Source: Lepidurus packardi | Lineage: Eukaryota; Arthropoda; Branchiopoda; Notostraca; Triopsidae | Assembly: GCA_023053545.1 (NCBI GenBank) | Contig: JAKZAN010000005.1 | Location: forward strand, 4,340,001-4,404,000 | Length of the DNA: 64,000 nt | Direction: 5' to 3' | Shown: positions 1 to 15,815 of the stretch, one piece after another | Position numbering within the stretch: the first letter of the stretch is position 1 | Layout: every line of letters begins with the position of its first letter | The notes under the pieces: generated by a model | Told to the model about the DNA's origin: nothing | Database searches by the model: none | The model's input: only the letters and a program-made list of their open reading frames with translations | Made by a program: the position numbers and the translations under genes

Positions 1-434
1 GACAGCAGTTGCAATGGGGGTATCTGGGCAGTCTGTGTGCAAAATACATGTGCCAACTATTTTGCTTGATGCATGTCCCAAATTTAAATTTTTTCATCCT
101 AAGAATCGTTTCGCAACTTTACGCCTCTTCACCTAAAGTTTCTAGTCTAAACATTGTTATCAAAAGGGTCAACATTCATTCGTTACATAGAATAGAAAAC
201 TTTCACACAAAAAAGACTTCATCACAAAACGCACTTTCGAAAACCGAATAACTTGACTGGGGTTGGCAAAAAGGTGTTTTCAATTCTGCACACACAAAAC
301 AGGTTTCCTGACGCGATAAGAACGTAAAACCAAAAGGTAAAAATATTAAAGTCTCTGAATCTCCTTGCTGAGGAGCATCAAGAAGTGACGCTTGAGTTTA
401 GTTCAAACACAACTATCCGCGGTTTGATTGCCAC
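1..434. other. Non-coding stretch, probably 3' flank of the Ptp69D-like gene
   Basis: I see no supported gene here. The open frames are short and lack codon or family signal. The part next to position 435 is probably 3' UTR of the phosphatase on the minus strand. Confidence 0.5.
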
Positions 435-3400
435 TCATGGAGACTCTGGTAAACTGTGCGCATGATTCGTCACATAATAAACCAAAGCTTCGTACAAAAA
501 TCCGTAATAATTCTACAAAACGACAAAGGGGAAATACGTTAGTAAGAACAATCTAGCTGCTTTATTTCTTACCGGATACTGGAGCATGTAATGACGTTGG
601 GATCTAAGTTTTCTGGCAGTAACAAAGACGTCAACTCGCCCTTCTAAACGAGCCTGCTCAATTAATATACATAGGCCAACAAAGACGGAACTGCGCAAGC
701 TTCCAGTACTAGGAAAGGTTCGAAGCATTACAGTTACTTGAAATTCATAAATTTTAAATAAAGCAATTAAAGTTACCTGCAATGGACACAAAGTGTGGCT
801 TGTTCGGGATGTTGAGCCTGTAAAGCCAAAGCTTCTACAGCTAATTTCACCAAACCAGCTACTTCCTTGCCAGAAGGTACCCGTTCTTCGTCTTCAGTAC
901 TCGGCCAACCCAGAAACTGTAAATGAAAAACATCCAGTTCTTCGCCGGTCTAGAAAACAATCAATTTATTATTAGGGTTCAAAAAAGAAACATTCTGCTC
1001 TATACCTTATCATTCCTTAGGAGAAACGTTCGACTGATGTAAGGTCCGACAGGTTTGGTTGAAACGTGTTTGATAATCACATTCTCAAACGAAATAGTTA
1101 AGCCGTCACTCGGCCAATATTGGGGACAGCGATAGGTTTCATTACCACACTAAAACAAAGCCATACATAACATTACCACACTATAAACATGGTTTTCAAG
1201 TTATAAAACGTATGTATATATACTTCGGAAAGCATAACAATTGCAGCTACATGATGATCCATAACCATTTTCCAGAAATCCCGAGCAGTCGACTCCAACG
1301 GATCTTGCGTCACAATAAAAGATTCGCTGTTATCATAACCCTAGAGTAAACCACAAAGGATGAATAAAGAATGCAAACTAAACTCTGCAAAAACGTGTGG
1401 GATACCTCAACATAAGAAGCATTGATATAAGTAGAATGCTCTCGGCCAGGCACAGGGGTTAAGATAACACGGTTTCGATCATAAGGTACGACATTGTCAT
1501 GGCGATTTTTAGCTCGATTTTCTTCATTAGAGCCCACAGTTAAGGCTTTTCTATCTTCCGTTACGTGACTTAATTTCTAGGCAATAAATCATATTAAAAA
1601 AAAGAATAGGAATGAAGTATTTCTGAACGAAAATAGTAGAATTTTACTTCAAATTCTTGTTCCCATGAAACATTATGCAAAGACTGTGTAGACTGGGTCA
1701 TCGATTTCCACAAAGAAGGTAACTCTGACGCTTTCCGTTCCGTATTTCCAAACTGGATCCACTCCATAAGAGCACGATATACAAATACGTACTGTTTCTG
1801 CAAAAATAAAAATAAATAAATCACAAAAAATAAAATTTGTAAAAAAGTTAAGTTAACGAAATCTAAAGAAATGTTGATGTTACCACTGATTGAACCAAGA
1901 AGTTCCTCTGGTGACGCAAGTCACAAACAGTGTTAAAAACCGCCGCAACGCTTTCTTCTTTCAACTGATCCAGCAAATAGTCAATAGCCACTAAAGTCCC
2001 CGTACGCCCCACTCCAGCGCTGCAATGAACCAGAATTGGTCCTCTATCGGTACTATAATCTTCCTGGATTCTTCTTAAGAACTTGAGAAGTGAGGCTGGG
2101 TACTCTGGGGCTTGGAAATCTTTCCATACCATGAAATGGTACTGAAATACGGGGCGGACTTCTCTTTCTAAAATGCACGCTTCTTCATCGCTATCCTTTG
2201 CATCACGACTCGGGGAGTTTGAGTTGTTCTTGGGTCTGGAAACTTGCAACTCTCTTATGATGAATTCTAACAAATCAAAAAGAAAGAATTAATAAAGACA
2301 GACATTTACAAGCCATTTACAAGACATTTACAAGTAATTGATTCGCATACCTGAATACCGTGTTTCTTTTACATGCAAAACCTGGACGTCCCCATATTGT
2401 TTCCGGCCACTGGGTAACTGAATTCTTTCCAAAGTTTGGTTCGGAGTGGGCGTCGGCGTTTGACTGCAGTGTCTAGGTAATGAATTGTCGGCGCTGCCGT
2501 TGAGAATAGTCGAAGGGGTCGACGGCGCCGTTTCTGAGACAGGATCCACATATACCGGTTCACCGGTGCTCAATTTAGGGTCTGGATCAGGCTCAGGCCA
2601 ATACTGATGACACTTGGTTTTGTTGTACTCCTCCAAGTTGGTCAACATGACGATAATCTCCACACGTTGCTCCCATAACATGCGCCAAAAGTCTACCACC
2701 GTGCTTTCCATCGGACCTTGGGCGCAGATAAACTTCTTGCGTTCTTTATAGCTCATGACAAAGTTGGCGTTAATGTATTCTGTGCCGGGGATACCGTCCA
2801 CTAGGGCTAATTTCACGCGGGTTTGATCGTAGCATTTGATATCCGGGTAGCGGTTTTTATGGCCGTTTTCCCTTGCGTCCGTAAACCGCGTCGTGCGATC
2901 CGGGAAACGTTCGGGCAGCATCTCGAACTCGTGCTGGAAACCCATATCGTTGTTCTGATGCCTTTCGATATACGCAGCGACCAAGGCATCCCGCGGAATT
3001 GGCTCGAAGCTTGAATTTTGGGAAGAAACCAAGAGTTCTCTTCCATCTCGAAACTGGCGCAGCCAGTAGCGACATGTGGCTCCCAGTGACATTTCAACTC
3101 CTTCCGCTTCGGCTACTCGCTTGGCATAGCGTCGTAAGGCTAAAAGAACTCCTACCAAGCAAATAAGTACAAATGCCAAACCGCAAAGAATACCCAAGGC
3201 GATAATGAGAGGAAGAGAATCTTCCGAAGGAACTGGACTGCGTGACAAGGAAGGGTTTTGAGGAGCCATGGGGTTCATGTAAGGACTGTAGAATAGACGT
3301 GTCTTCGGGGGATTGCTATCGACATCAAGCACTAGAAACGAGAAATTTATATTATACTTAGACACATATATTTTACCAGCACCGAATGCGGTTTATTTTG

Positions 3401-6219
3401 CAAATTAAAATAAACCACATTCGATCAAAGTTAAGCTTCATCGTTTGGCTCAAAAGTGTAACACTTACCTACGATTTCTACCAGTGCTGTATAATTACTT
3501 GCGGCATCTAGAAACCCATCTTGTTTGCTAAAAGACCGCCTGTGCCGCAGTTCACCATCGATCTCGGATACATCGTCTGGAGCCTCTAAATTAGTGATTT
3601 CCGAAGACTTGCCGTTCAACGGACATTGCTCACAGTTTGATGTCTCAGCCAACTCTCCATCCCCCAAAATGATATCTGACCATGCCGTATTCCTAGAATA
3701 GCGCCAAGATTACGATCTATAAAAGAAAAGCTTGTAGGTTTTCTAAAGTATTACGGTGAAACCGTTTTAACGTAGAAAGCGCCCGAAGTCGGCGATTCCC
3801 CTTCACTATGGACTTCACCGTGCGAGCTGTGGTCTGCCAGTAACTTATCTATGGGCGGCAAACTTTGGATGCCCATTTGTGGAGCCATTTTCACCAAAAT
3901 AATCCTAGAGTGAAATAACGAAAGTTACAAAATTGGAAACTGATTGGGAACAGACTTACCTCAGACAACAAATTCGACCGTTTCTTTGCGACATGGGGGG
4001 CATTCTCAACTTGAACATCCAGCGATTGTTGTCGTAGTAGGAAGACCACGAAATCTTGTTCAAGACGTTTCTATCTGGACCAGATGGCGGCATTGTGCAA
4101 TGCGCAACTGCTGCTTCCCCATTACGTTTCACCGAGGTCACGCCACTCACTTGGACCGTGTATTTCGTATTGGGCAACAGATTTTCAAAATTACAGTTCA
4201 AAACAGACCCATCCACATGTTTCAGGTTGTTTCCGATATCTTCATTAATCATGCGACTGGACTCAATGTAACTCGCCATTCCGTTAAGTTTGGCCTAGAA
4301 TAGTTCCTAATATTAATTTCTTTCGTACAAACTCGAAAACAATGACAGCTTACCAAATACTGGATAATATTGCCATTAGGTTGTGAAGGCGGTTTCCATT
4401 CAACCTGTACGGAACGAGTGTTGCTCTCGCTGTTTTCCTTACAGTCAACGGACAGCTCTGTTGGCGGGCTAGATTCTGTGTTAAAGAGATTTGTTTAACG
4501 AAACTCTTAAAAATACAGTGGTTACCGCCATCCATGGTTTTTCCTTTAACAAGTTTAGACCAGTTCCCACATTCCTTATCAATAAAACGATGACAAGCCC
4601 TAACCTACGAGATAATACATGAAAGAAAAGGCTTGGAATGTTTTACGCGCTTTTTCGAATGTTTGTTAGGCTTACCTTGAACTCGTAATTCGTTGCAGGA
4701 AGTAGTTTCACAAACATATATAAATTTCCATTTTCTGGGTAAGTTACAGCATCGGTATGCTCGTGTGTGTCATCGGCTTTGGCTTGCCACACTTCAAAAT
4801 GCCCAATAAAAGGTTTAATACTTTCTGCAGGCGCATTCCAACTGAACGAAACAGATTCCGATGTGGAGCCTGTTACAAAAGCTTCCGGTTGATAAAAGGG
4901 ATCTATGAAATAGTTACAGAGGATAGATCATAGTTACTGCACTAAAAAAAATACATTAGATTACCTGTTTCCAACGGCTTTACATACTCATTTGACTCAG
5001 CCTTTTTGCTTTCTCCGATCTTATTGGACGCAGTCAAGCGAAACTTATAGCCGGTTGCTTCTTCCACGTCCATCACCAGTTCCGTGGCCGCACGATCTAT
5101 TTCCTTTGGCCAGTAAACCCAACCCGTTTCATTGTCAGCTTTCATGGTGGCAAGCATGTATTTGGTGATGGGCGAATGGCCATTATCCACTGTCCAGTTT
5201 AGGTAGATTCTTTGCTTGCCTACGCCGAAGACTTGTCCAATCTTAATCTCAGGGGTTACTAGTACAGGATATATGCCTGTAAAATCGCTTACAAAGGGAT
5301 GTATAAATGACTACCTTGCACTAATAATTGAACTGTCGCGATTTTCTCGTCTTCTCCATTAGAAGCTTTGCACTGATAAGTTCCATTTTCTTTTCTTTGC
5401 ACATCCGTAAAGTTTAGTTCCAATGTCTTCCATATTCCTTCCATTGTAGTGCTTTGGTTTAACCTGACAAGAAATAGAAAATGTCACTTTCGCGAAAACG
5501 GTCAGACACGCGAATAAAAAAATCACCTTTCGGAAGGTTCTAAAATTTGGCCTGAACGGGTGATTTCTAAATTAGGAAAAGGATATCCCGTGGCTTTGCA
5601 ACGCAAATGAGTGCTTTTTCCCTTGGTAACGTATATTTTGTCATCTGCCAAACCTTCGAACATGACTTCAACAGGAACTGAAAGCAAATGCAACATTTAG
5701 ACTATTTTCGCGTAGGACAGTCCTTGATTAGGCTACCCAAAAAGCTTAAGTCCTTGGTTTCTTCAACCAGGGAGTCTCCACTAGAGGCCTGACAAGTCAC
5801 GTTGCCCACTGACTCTGCCGAACAGTTTACATGCAGCCAATCGTTTATTAAATAATCCCCTTTATCATTATTTTGTCGCATGTTGGGGTGAGCTATAACA
5901 ATTCCGTTGTGTAGCCAGGTAAAATTAACCGACTTAATTTCCTCGTCAGTATCCACCTTTGCTTGGCAAAGGACCTTGACGTCGCCTGCGCAAGGACTTT
6001 CAGACACGCTGACTTCTACATCCGTGATGATTATTTCACCTGTAAGCGTAAGATACAAAAAGAAGCACAAGCATAGAACGAGTGAGTAAGAGATACAAGA
6101 TCCATTGTTGTTGTTTTTTTACCTAAAACAGGTGCCGGTAAAGTAATCCACAGTATGGACACAATAGTAAGGAGGCGCTGACAGGTCCACTGCCATCTCA
6201 AACCCTCTTTTCTCTTCAT
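435..6219 (-). CDS. Ptp69D: Ptp69D-like receptor protein tyrosine phosphatase
   Basis: Single-pass surface receptor that removes phosphate from phosphotyrosine; Drosophila Ptp69D acts in axon guidance (family knowledge). Twenty exons close to 1,493 aa: 6123-6219, 5737-6039, 5527-5677, 5315-5463, 4965-5276, 4676-4902, 4526-4604, 4354-4475, 3960-4294, 3755-3904, 3469-3692, 2351-3331, 1884-2266, 1648-1797, 1406-1576, 1224-1340, 1006-1149, 777-949, 573-708, 435-512. Order: signal peptide (MKRKEG start), two Ig-like domains, several fibronectin III domains, membrane helix near residues 757-782, then two phosphatase domains. D1 has HCSAGVGRTG (Cys ~1125) and a WKDFQAPEYP acid loop. D2 keeps a CSTGSLRS loop (Cys ~1422), but its WPD motif reads WPS. 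The length and the D1 segment KNRYPDIK...YDQTRVKLAL favour Ptp69D over LAR. Two low-complexity inserts sit inside D1. Confidence 0.85.
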
Positions 6220-7071
6220 GGAAAAACGTTGTATGGAACGCCCACAGCACTTTGATTCTGACTAGTTTTCCTAAGAATACTTGATATTAGTGAGCAGATT
6301 TTATTTACCAAAATAGGCCTTATCGTAGACTACTGCTCCGTAAATGTTAGACTGTTTAAAACCCAATATCAAAGAAACAAATTTGCCGAAGGCCACGAAA
6401 CAGACGGAAATCTCACTTGATAAACGAAGGAAAGGAAGTAGCACGAACAACTCCCTCGATCTAGAACCTAATCAGTTTTGCGTTTTATGCCGGAAATTAA
6501 TATCTAAGGAAACGACAGTTCCAACCCAAACTGTTGACGTCCGCCATTTTAGCCAAAATATCGGCGCCAGAATCAAATTAGGTTCCGCCCTCTACTCCCA
6601 TTGATGCTGCTAATAAAAAGTTATAGCAGCATCAAACAGTAATGAACTATCTTATGATTATTATATATTGTAGCGAATGACCCTTTTGAAAACGTTGGTC
6701 TTGGTTAATTTGCATGTTTGGGAGTAAGTGGCGGATTCTTGGAGAATGGCAAGGTCAGGTCAATGAAGGACAAACGTTGAAGGAAGCATGTTCGCTAAGA
6801 AAGGGGTCGCCAAGTGGTATAAAAAGATACGCCAATGTACAGACGAGGCAGTTGGGTTTTAGACCAAGCAAAAAAATACAGCGTTGAAAAAAAACCATCC
6901 GTGACAATATTGATTAAGAAATTGAGATATTGATTAAGAAAATGCAGTATTATTCCGTATATAAGACTGAAGCTCTTTGGCAATTATAGGACAAACAATT
7001 CCAAGTTATGGCGTAAACAAAACGTGACAACAAGTTATTCAATGATTAACATAAGAATTCGCTCCCCAGCT
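6220..7071. other. Intergenic, Ptp69D promoter side / SMC5 3' flank
   Basis: No supported gene. The one structure I see is an inverted repeat at 6601-6635: 12-bp perfect arms with an 11-nt loop. The 86-codon plus-strand open frame at 6344 has no recognisable signal. Confidence 0.5.
6601..6635. repeat. Inverted repeat with 12-bp arms
   Basis: ttgatgctgcta (6601-6612) and tagcagcatcaa (6624-6635) are exact reverse complements around an 11-nt A-rich loop. Confidence 0.8.
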
Positions 7072-11258
<4,187 letters not shown>

Positions 11259-12273
11259 CTAAAAATACTAATGTAGTGTATTCGAATAAAACGTTTAAAT
11301 AATAATTATTGTCTACACGTTTATACAATTGTAATAATATGAGACAGGCAACAGGCGAAAGCCTACGACTTAACAAACATTTAAAAGATTATTGGAAAAG
11401 AGCTTTTTTTTAGTATAGTAAAACTTCTCATACTAAATATAGAAAAAAAATTCAGTTGCCTCTTTTTAGTCCCTAAAGTAAAGCTAAGGGCCAGAAAAGT
11501 GTACGCGTTCTTTACTATTTGTAACTAGAGCGTCCTCCTCTTTTTTTTTTTTTTTACTTTATTCACTGCAGTTTTCCGTATTCTGTATATTTTATCCTTG
11601 TCTGATAGTCATAGGTTACGCTGGCTAAGTTGGATTTGGTTAGATTCGGTAAATTTCGTTTAGGTTAGGCTCCGAAACATGGCAAAGAAAGCGTTCTTCC
11701 AGCGGTTTGAAAGCAGAACTGGATTAGGTCATGTGACATGTCTGACCCAAGTCGGTTTCCTGCGTTCTCTTTCTTGGCCTAAATCCTAAAAGTCGAAAAC
11801 TGTACACATTGCTAATACTAATGCTTACATGAAATTCTGCATATATATCCGCACAACAGATCCCTCAGCAGCCATCTCTGCTTTGGTTAACATTTCTCAA
11901 ACATGGGGAAAATAACGTCCTATTGTTGTTGAAGTCTGCTATTTTCCCCGCCTTTTATAAGAAATGAACAACACTGGTAGTTAGCAATGATAAGAAGAAG
12001 TTCATGTTTTTAGATTCTGGAAGCACGCTCGATGACAGCGACTCCAAAGTTTCTTTTGCGCAGCAAAAATTAGACGCCTCCTAACCCTCTAGTATAACGA
12101 ATCTGAAACTAGTAGAAAACGCTTGCAGTTGCGGTCAAAGCTTATCTCGTGGTTTCACGAAAAGTTGCTAACTTTTGCACTCAGTAATTCCGAAGTAAGT
12201 AGTTAGCAATAATTTTTAACTATTAATTTAATCATTGCTTCATATTTTTTATTTTAGAAACACACAGGTAGAA
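11259..12273. other. Intergenic; SMC5 5' side and CARHSP1 promoter and 5' UTR
   Basis: It should hold the unlocated first exon of SMC5 on the minus strand. On the plus strand a GTAAGT donor at 12195 and a TTTTAG acceptor ending at 12257 outline a 5' UTR intron of the cold-shock gene. T-rich runs lie around 11530-11560. A short TTAGG-like patch lies near 11635-11670. Confidence 0.5.
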
Positions 12274-12809
12274 ATGACTTCTACTCCTACTCCAACTTCT
12301 GAAGACAACTTATTGTCTCCCGTATCTTTGTCACCCGGTAACAAGATGCATCTCTTGTTTCCTAGCCCAATCATCACTCGTCGTACGAGAACTGCTTCTA
12401 TGTAAGTTAGTTTAAGTCATCACTATGCGTTACCAACCTTACTTAACCGCGTAGGTCGGAAATGGCGCTAGAGCGACCCATCGAGAAGGGCAAGGTCAAA
12501 TACTTCTGCAGGGTCAAGGGCCATGGTTTCATTACCCCAGATAATGGAGGAGAAGATATCTTTGTCCATATTTCAGAGTAAGTTGATGTTAATATTTTTA
12601 ATTAAGCTCTGATGGTAATTGTTTTTAGTATCGAGGGAGAATATGTTCCACGAGTTGGTGACGAAGTCTCCTACAGATTGGTGGCTATTCCACCGAAAAG
12701 GGAAAAGTTGCAAGCTGTCCACGTTCAAATTACACATTTTACGCCTGAAGTGCATCAGCGTTGGGAATGCCCTGTCCTGGATGCAGAAAACGGCGAAGCT
12801 GGAAACTGA
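12274..12809 (+). CDS. CARHSP1: CARHSP1/CSDC2-type cold-shock domain protein
   Basis: Small cytoplasmic single-stranded RNA/DNA-binding protein; the vertebrate orthologue binds 3' UTRs and is a calcium- and stress-regulated phosphoprotein. Three coding exons (12274-12401, 12455-12577, 12629-12809) give 143 aa (human CARHSP1 147). The N-terminal tail ends in [14 protein letters not shown], matching the family's phosphorylated LPSPxxTRRTRT segment. The cold-shock fold follows, with the RNP1-like GHGFITP and the RNP2-like DIFVHISD. It then runs through VEGEYVP-like and [11 protein letters not shown] blocks typical of this subfamily. The ATG follows a probable 5' UTR intron (12195-12257). CSDC2 is the close alternative name. 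Confidence 0.93.
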
Positions 12810-13202
12810 CTGTAAAAAAAAATACTTGTTGCCCAACTCTAGGGATGACTCTATTGCTCTCATTCCAAGCAGTAATTGTTACAAGCTACTAGACCTACTT
12901 ATGATGCAAAACTATGCTAATCTGTCCAATTATTGTTTAAGCAGTTCTCGTTCCTTTTTCTATTTTGTAAGCCTATATGGTGCTGATCTCTTGCTACAAG
13001 TTAGGGAAACGTAGTTTTAAATAATCTTTCCATGTGTTCAGCATAAAATACAATAATGGTCGTTAGGTACGTTACATAACTTAGAGATTAGCTTAACAGA
13101 AAATACTGTGTTGGAATGAATTGTTGCTTGCATAGGGAAGTTTCAAGTTAATGTGCATGAGAGAAGGTCCCTGGGGAGTGAAAGGAAGACATGAATGAAA
13201 GT

Positions 13203-13651
13203 TTAGGAACATTTCCAAACACAAATAGCCAGTGTGCCACTGAAGAACAAATACAACAGATTCTTGGCTTCGTGAGATACATCAAATCCGTAACCTTCCC
13301 CTACTACGACATGCCAAGCAGGGCCGTACTTTTTGTCCAAAGTTTCCTTTATGTGTCTGGCAGCACTCTGACAAATAAAAAAATTAACAACAATAATAGT
13401 ATATGGAAGATATTTTTTATTACAAACCTACTTCATTATTTTGTGGATGTTTTTCACAAGCGGAAACGCAGATTTCGAGGGCTTCATGTTTCAGTTCGTC
13501 ACTCATGTCTGTATACTAAAGGTGTCCAGAAACAAAACTACAACTTCTAAAACATATTTTTAAGTCTTACTCGTATAAGGGGGTAAGAATGAATAATTTT
13601 CCTGGTTCCCTCACCCATGTTGTCTTTCCGCAATTCGCTTATGTTGTCCAT
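13203..13651 (-). CDS. DNAL4: DNAL4, dynein axonemal light chain 4
   Basis: LC8-family dynein light chain, 109 aa (human 105). The coding exons are too short to stand out as open frames: 13571-13651 (MDNISELRKDNMGEG start), 13432-13515 (DMSDELKHEALEICV) and 13203-13367. Splice joins are all phase 0. The C-terminal exon reads GEGYGFDVSHEAKNLLYLFF and ends TLAICVWKCS, nearly the vertebrate ending. Between the second and third exons, NNE joins SAARHIKETLDKKYG, matching the human NNESAAKMIKETMDKKFG. It converges on the cold-shock gene. The family assembles with dynein motor complexes; in arthropods a role in sperm or sensory cilia is likely (inference). Confidence 0.93.
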
Positions 13652-14739
13652 GGTTTAGCTTGTTGAATACTCCCGATTTGTTGAATTAATTGTTCTGTTG
13701 CAGTGGCCTCACATCCGTAGCCCAAGGCTAGCTTCAGGGAGAATAACCGTAGTCACGGACTTAACATACAATCACTGCATACCATGAATCTGTTCTCACG
13801 CAATTGAAATCACGGTCTTGCCATAAAGCTATTGTTACGTAAGTCAATCCTTCCCAATAAACCCGCTGCGTTTCCGGCCCTACATGCTCAGCCAAAACTC
13901 GTTAGTTACGGAAGAGCATACAATTTTCTAAAGCAATTTTGTGACACCTTCACAAACGGATCCCACGATCGCGGAAACTGATTGTTGGTCTACCCAGAGA
14001 GCCACAATCCGAGGATCATGGAAAGCCATATAAGTTGCATAAAATCAAGCCACAAAAGCGACAATCAAGCTTCGAATTTGTTGGTCAGTTTCAGCTACGG
14101 AAGGTCTCGTGGGTCGCGGAAAGAGCGCAATGGAGCAAATATTGTTTACGAGACTGCGGAAAAACGCCTCAGGTGTTAAGCTTACGGGTACCAATACAGA
14201 AGGCTCTCTTTCTTCTTTTTCTATGTGGTGTTAAAGACGACAGGCGAAGTGGCATTGCATCGTCGTCTGCTGCATTCACAATAGGTGTCGCTGTCTATTC
14301 AACCGGTTGACTTTGGGTCCGAACACGAATTTACACTGTTATGTTGGGATGGGCGTGCTTAGGAAAGTTCGTGTCTTGTGAGGTCTCTTAATACTATTTG
14401 GTTGAAGTCTTTGCCAATCTTTGCCGCCATATATGCTGCTTCGATTCCTGCGATTCCTACATGCACTGAAACCCATTACAACGTGATGTCAGAATTGTTC
14501 GTTTGTAAGGACATTTTTCTACTCTGGATTTCTTGGACTATTTCGAAGTATGCCCTCCGTCCATAAGAAGCAATAGCGCCGAGGGCCGCTTCCGACCCAA
14601 CAAGTTTGCTTTACTTCTCTTTCGTTCTATAACACTGCTATACTACTTAAAAAATAGGTTTCCAAAAACACTGTTATCTGTTCTGACCATTACGTCGCTG
14701 AAGATTTCGCTGTCAAGTACCTGTCAAGTAAATTAGGAA
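13652..14739. other. Intergenic, no supported gene
   Basis: Contains the DNAL4 promoter side. Plus-strand open frames at 13982-14310 and 14378-14736 show no domain or family resemblance that I recognise. The stretch leads into a degenerate retrotransposon, so part may be older transposon sequence. Confidence 0.4.
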
Positions 14740-15397
14740 ACTGAAATATATCGATATTTGAAGACGATATTGCGCTATGGGTTACAGGGATTAGTGTAGA
14801 TATAGCAATGGGAAAGACTAATACAATTCTCGGGGATGTGAACTCTTGGTGTGGTAAAAACGGCTTTCAAATTACCACTGCAAAATCAAATTACATGGTC
14901 ATCACGCGAAAACGAAAATTAGAAAGTAAATGGAAATTAAAGATCCATGGGACGGAGATAACAAGAGTGAAGTCGGCCAATTTTTGGGGATAACTTTTTA
15001 GCAAGTCTTTGTCCTTCTCAAAATATTTGGAAGCCATCAGAAAAAAAGGTATTAAAGCTATAGGGATGCTCAGTAGACTAGCAGGGGCCAGTTGGGGGGG
15101 GGTAGCCAACAAGTTACGAAAACCCTATATCAAGGACTAATAAGATAAAAGCTTGAATATGGCTCCATAGTATTCGAAGATATCAATGTTAAAAACCTGC
15201 AATGACTTTAGGTAATTCAAAACAGAGCCCTAAGGATTATTCTAGGAACTACCAAAACTACACCGATAGCAGTTTTATTGTGCGCAACAGTCATCATACC
15301 GCTGAGGGACAGAAGGGAGCTGTTAGCTACTAATTATATCAATAGAATGTTCGAGTGCCACAAACACGACCTAGTAGCCAAAAGGGTTGTCAACAAC

Positions 15398-15427
15398 CGT
15401 AATTCTTCGCTATAGCGAAGAATTACG
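15398..15427. repeat. Perfect 30-bp zero-spacer palindrome (P1)
   Basis: The left arm cgtaattcttcgcta is followed directly by its exact reverse complement, with centre gcta|tagc. It lies inside the retrotransposon remnant, 6 bp before a second palindrome. Confidence 0.9.
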
Positions 15428-15433
15428 ACGTCC

Positions 15434-15469
15434 GTTTAAACGACGTCCATATATGGACGTCGTTTAAAC
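15434..15469. repeat. Perfect 36-bp zero-spacer palindrome (P2)
   Basis: The left arm gtttaaacgacgtccata is followed directly by its exact reverse complement, with centre cata|tatg. Part of the arm (gacgtccgtttaaac) also occurs just to the left. Confidence 0.9.
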
Positions 15470-15734
15470 AGATGTACAAGATTTCTTTGTAGGAGATGTC
15501 GGAGATTTCTTTGAGAACCTAATACCACCATGGAATTTGATCCCAAGGATATAGTTAAAGATACACCGAAACTAAGCATGAAAAAAGAACTGTTAAAGAA
15601 CAAAATTTCTACGCTTGTTTTGCTTCTGACAAATAAAAATTGTCACCACAGTTTGCTGTAGCGACACAATGCCCCAAATCAAGTCGCCGAACTTTCTGAA
15701 CAAGATTTCTTAAAAACGGCTTGTCACATTTGAA

Positions 15735-15798
15735 AATCTAAAACAACAGTTTTTTTTTAGCAGCTATAGCTGCTAAAAAAAAACTGTTGTTTTAGATT
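15735..15798. repeat. Perfect 64-bp zero-spacer palindrome (P3)
   Basis: Two 32-bp arms meet with no spacer at gcta|tagc (15766/15767). Each arm includes a run of nine T or A. It is the longest palindrome in the window and would extrude as a cruciform or fold as a long RNA hairpin. Confidence 0.92.
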
Positions 15799-15815
15799 GT
15801 TAAATTAAATTGTTG

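Larger units (their letters stand above)
14740..15560 (+). mobile_element. Degenerate non-LTR retrotransposon fragment (C-terminal reverse transcriptase)
   Basis: Around 14748 a frame reads IFEDDIALW, which resembles the YADDIALW catalytic box of arthropod non-LTR reverse transcriptases. It continues LGDVNSWCGKNGFQITTAKS and VITRKRK, the usual region after the catalytic box. After a stop near 14990 the reading continues in other frames. KSLSFSKYLEAIRKKG lies near 15005, VIQNRALRIILG near 15215, and FENLIPPWNL near 15510. Several stops and frameshifts make it a dead copy. The order and motifs suggest a Jockey- or R1-like element, but the clade is not certain. Two perfect palindromes interrupt it at 15398-15469. 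Confidence 0.7.

Noticed and set aside
513-791. Continuous minus frame reading through 708-777 without an intron
   Set aside because: Splicing 777 to 708 restores the phosphatase P-loop HCSTGSLRS in frame; the unspliced reading destroys it.
2369-3097. Alternative minus and plus frames over the phosphatase exon
   Set aside because: Shadows of the Ptp69D-like coding exon; no family signal.
435-6219. LAR (PTPRF-type) identity for the receptor phosphatase
   Set aside because: Length, two Ig domains and the D1 sequence fit Ptp69D better, and LAR D2 is far more conserved than this D2.
13191-13550. 119-codon plus-strand open frame
   Set aside because: It is the opposite strand of DNAL4, whose spliced reading is clearly conserved.
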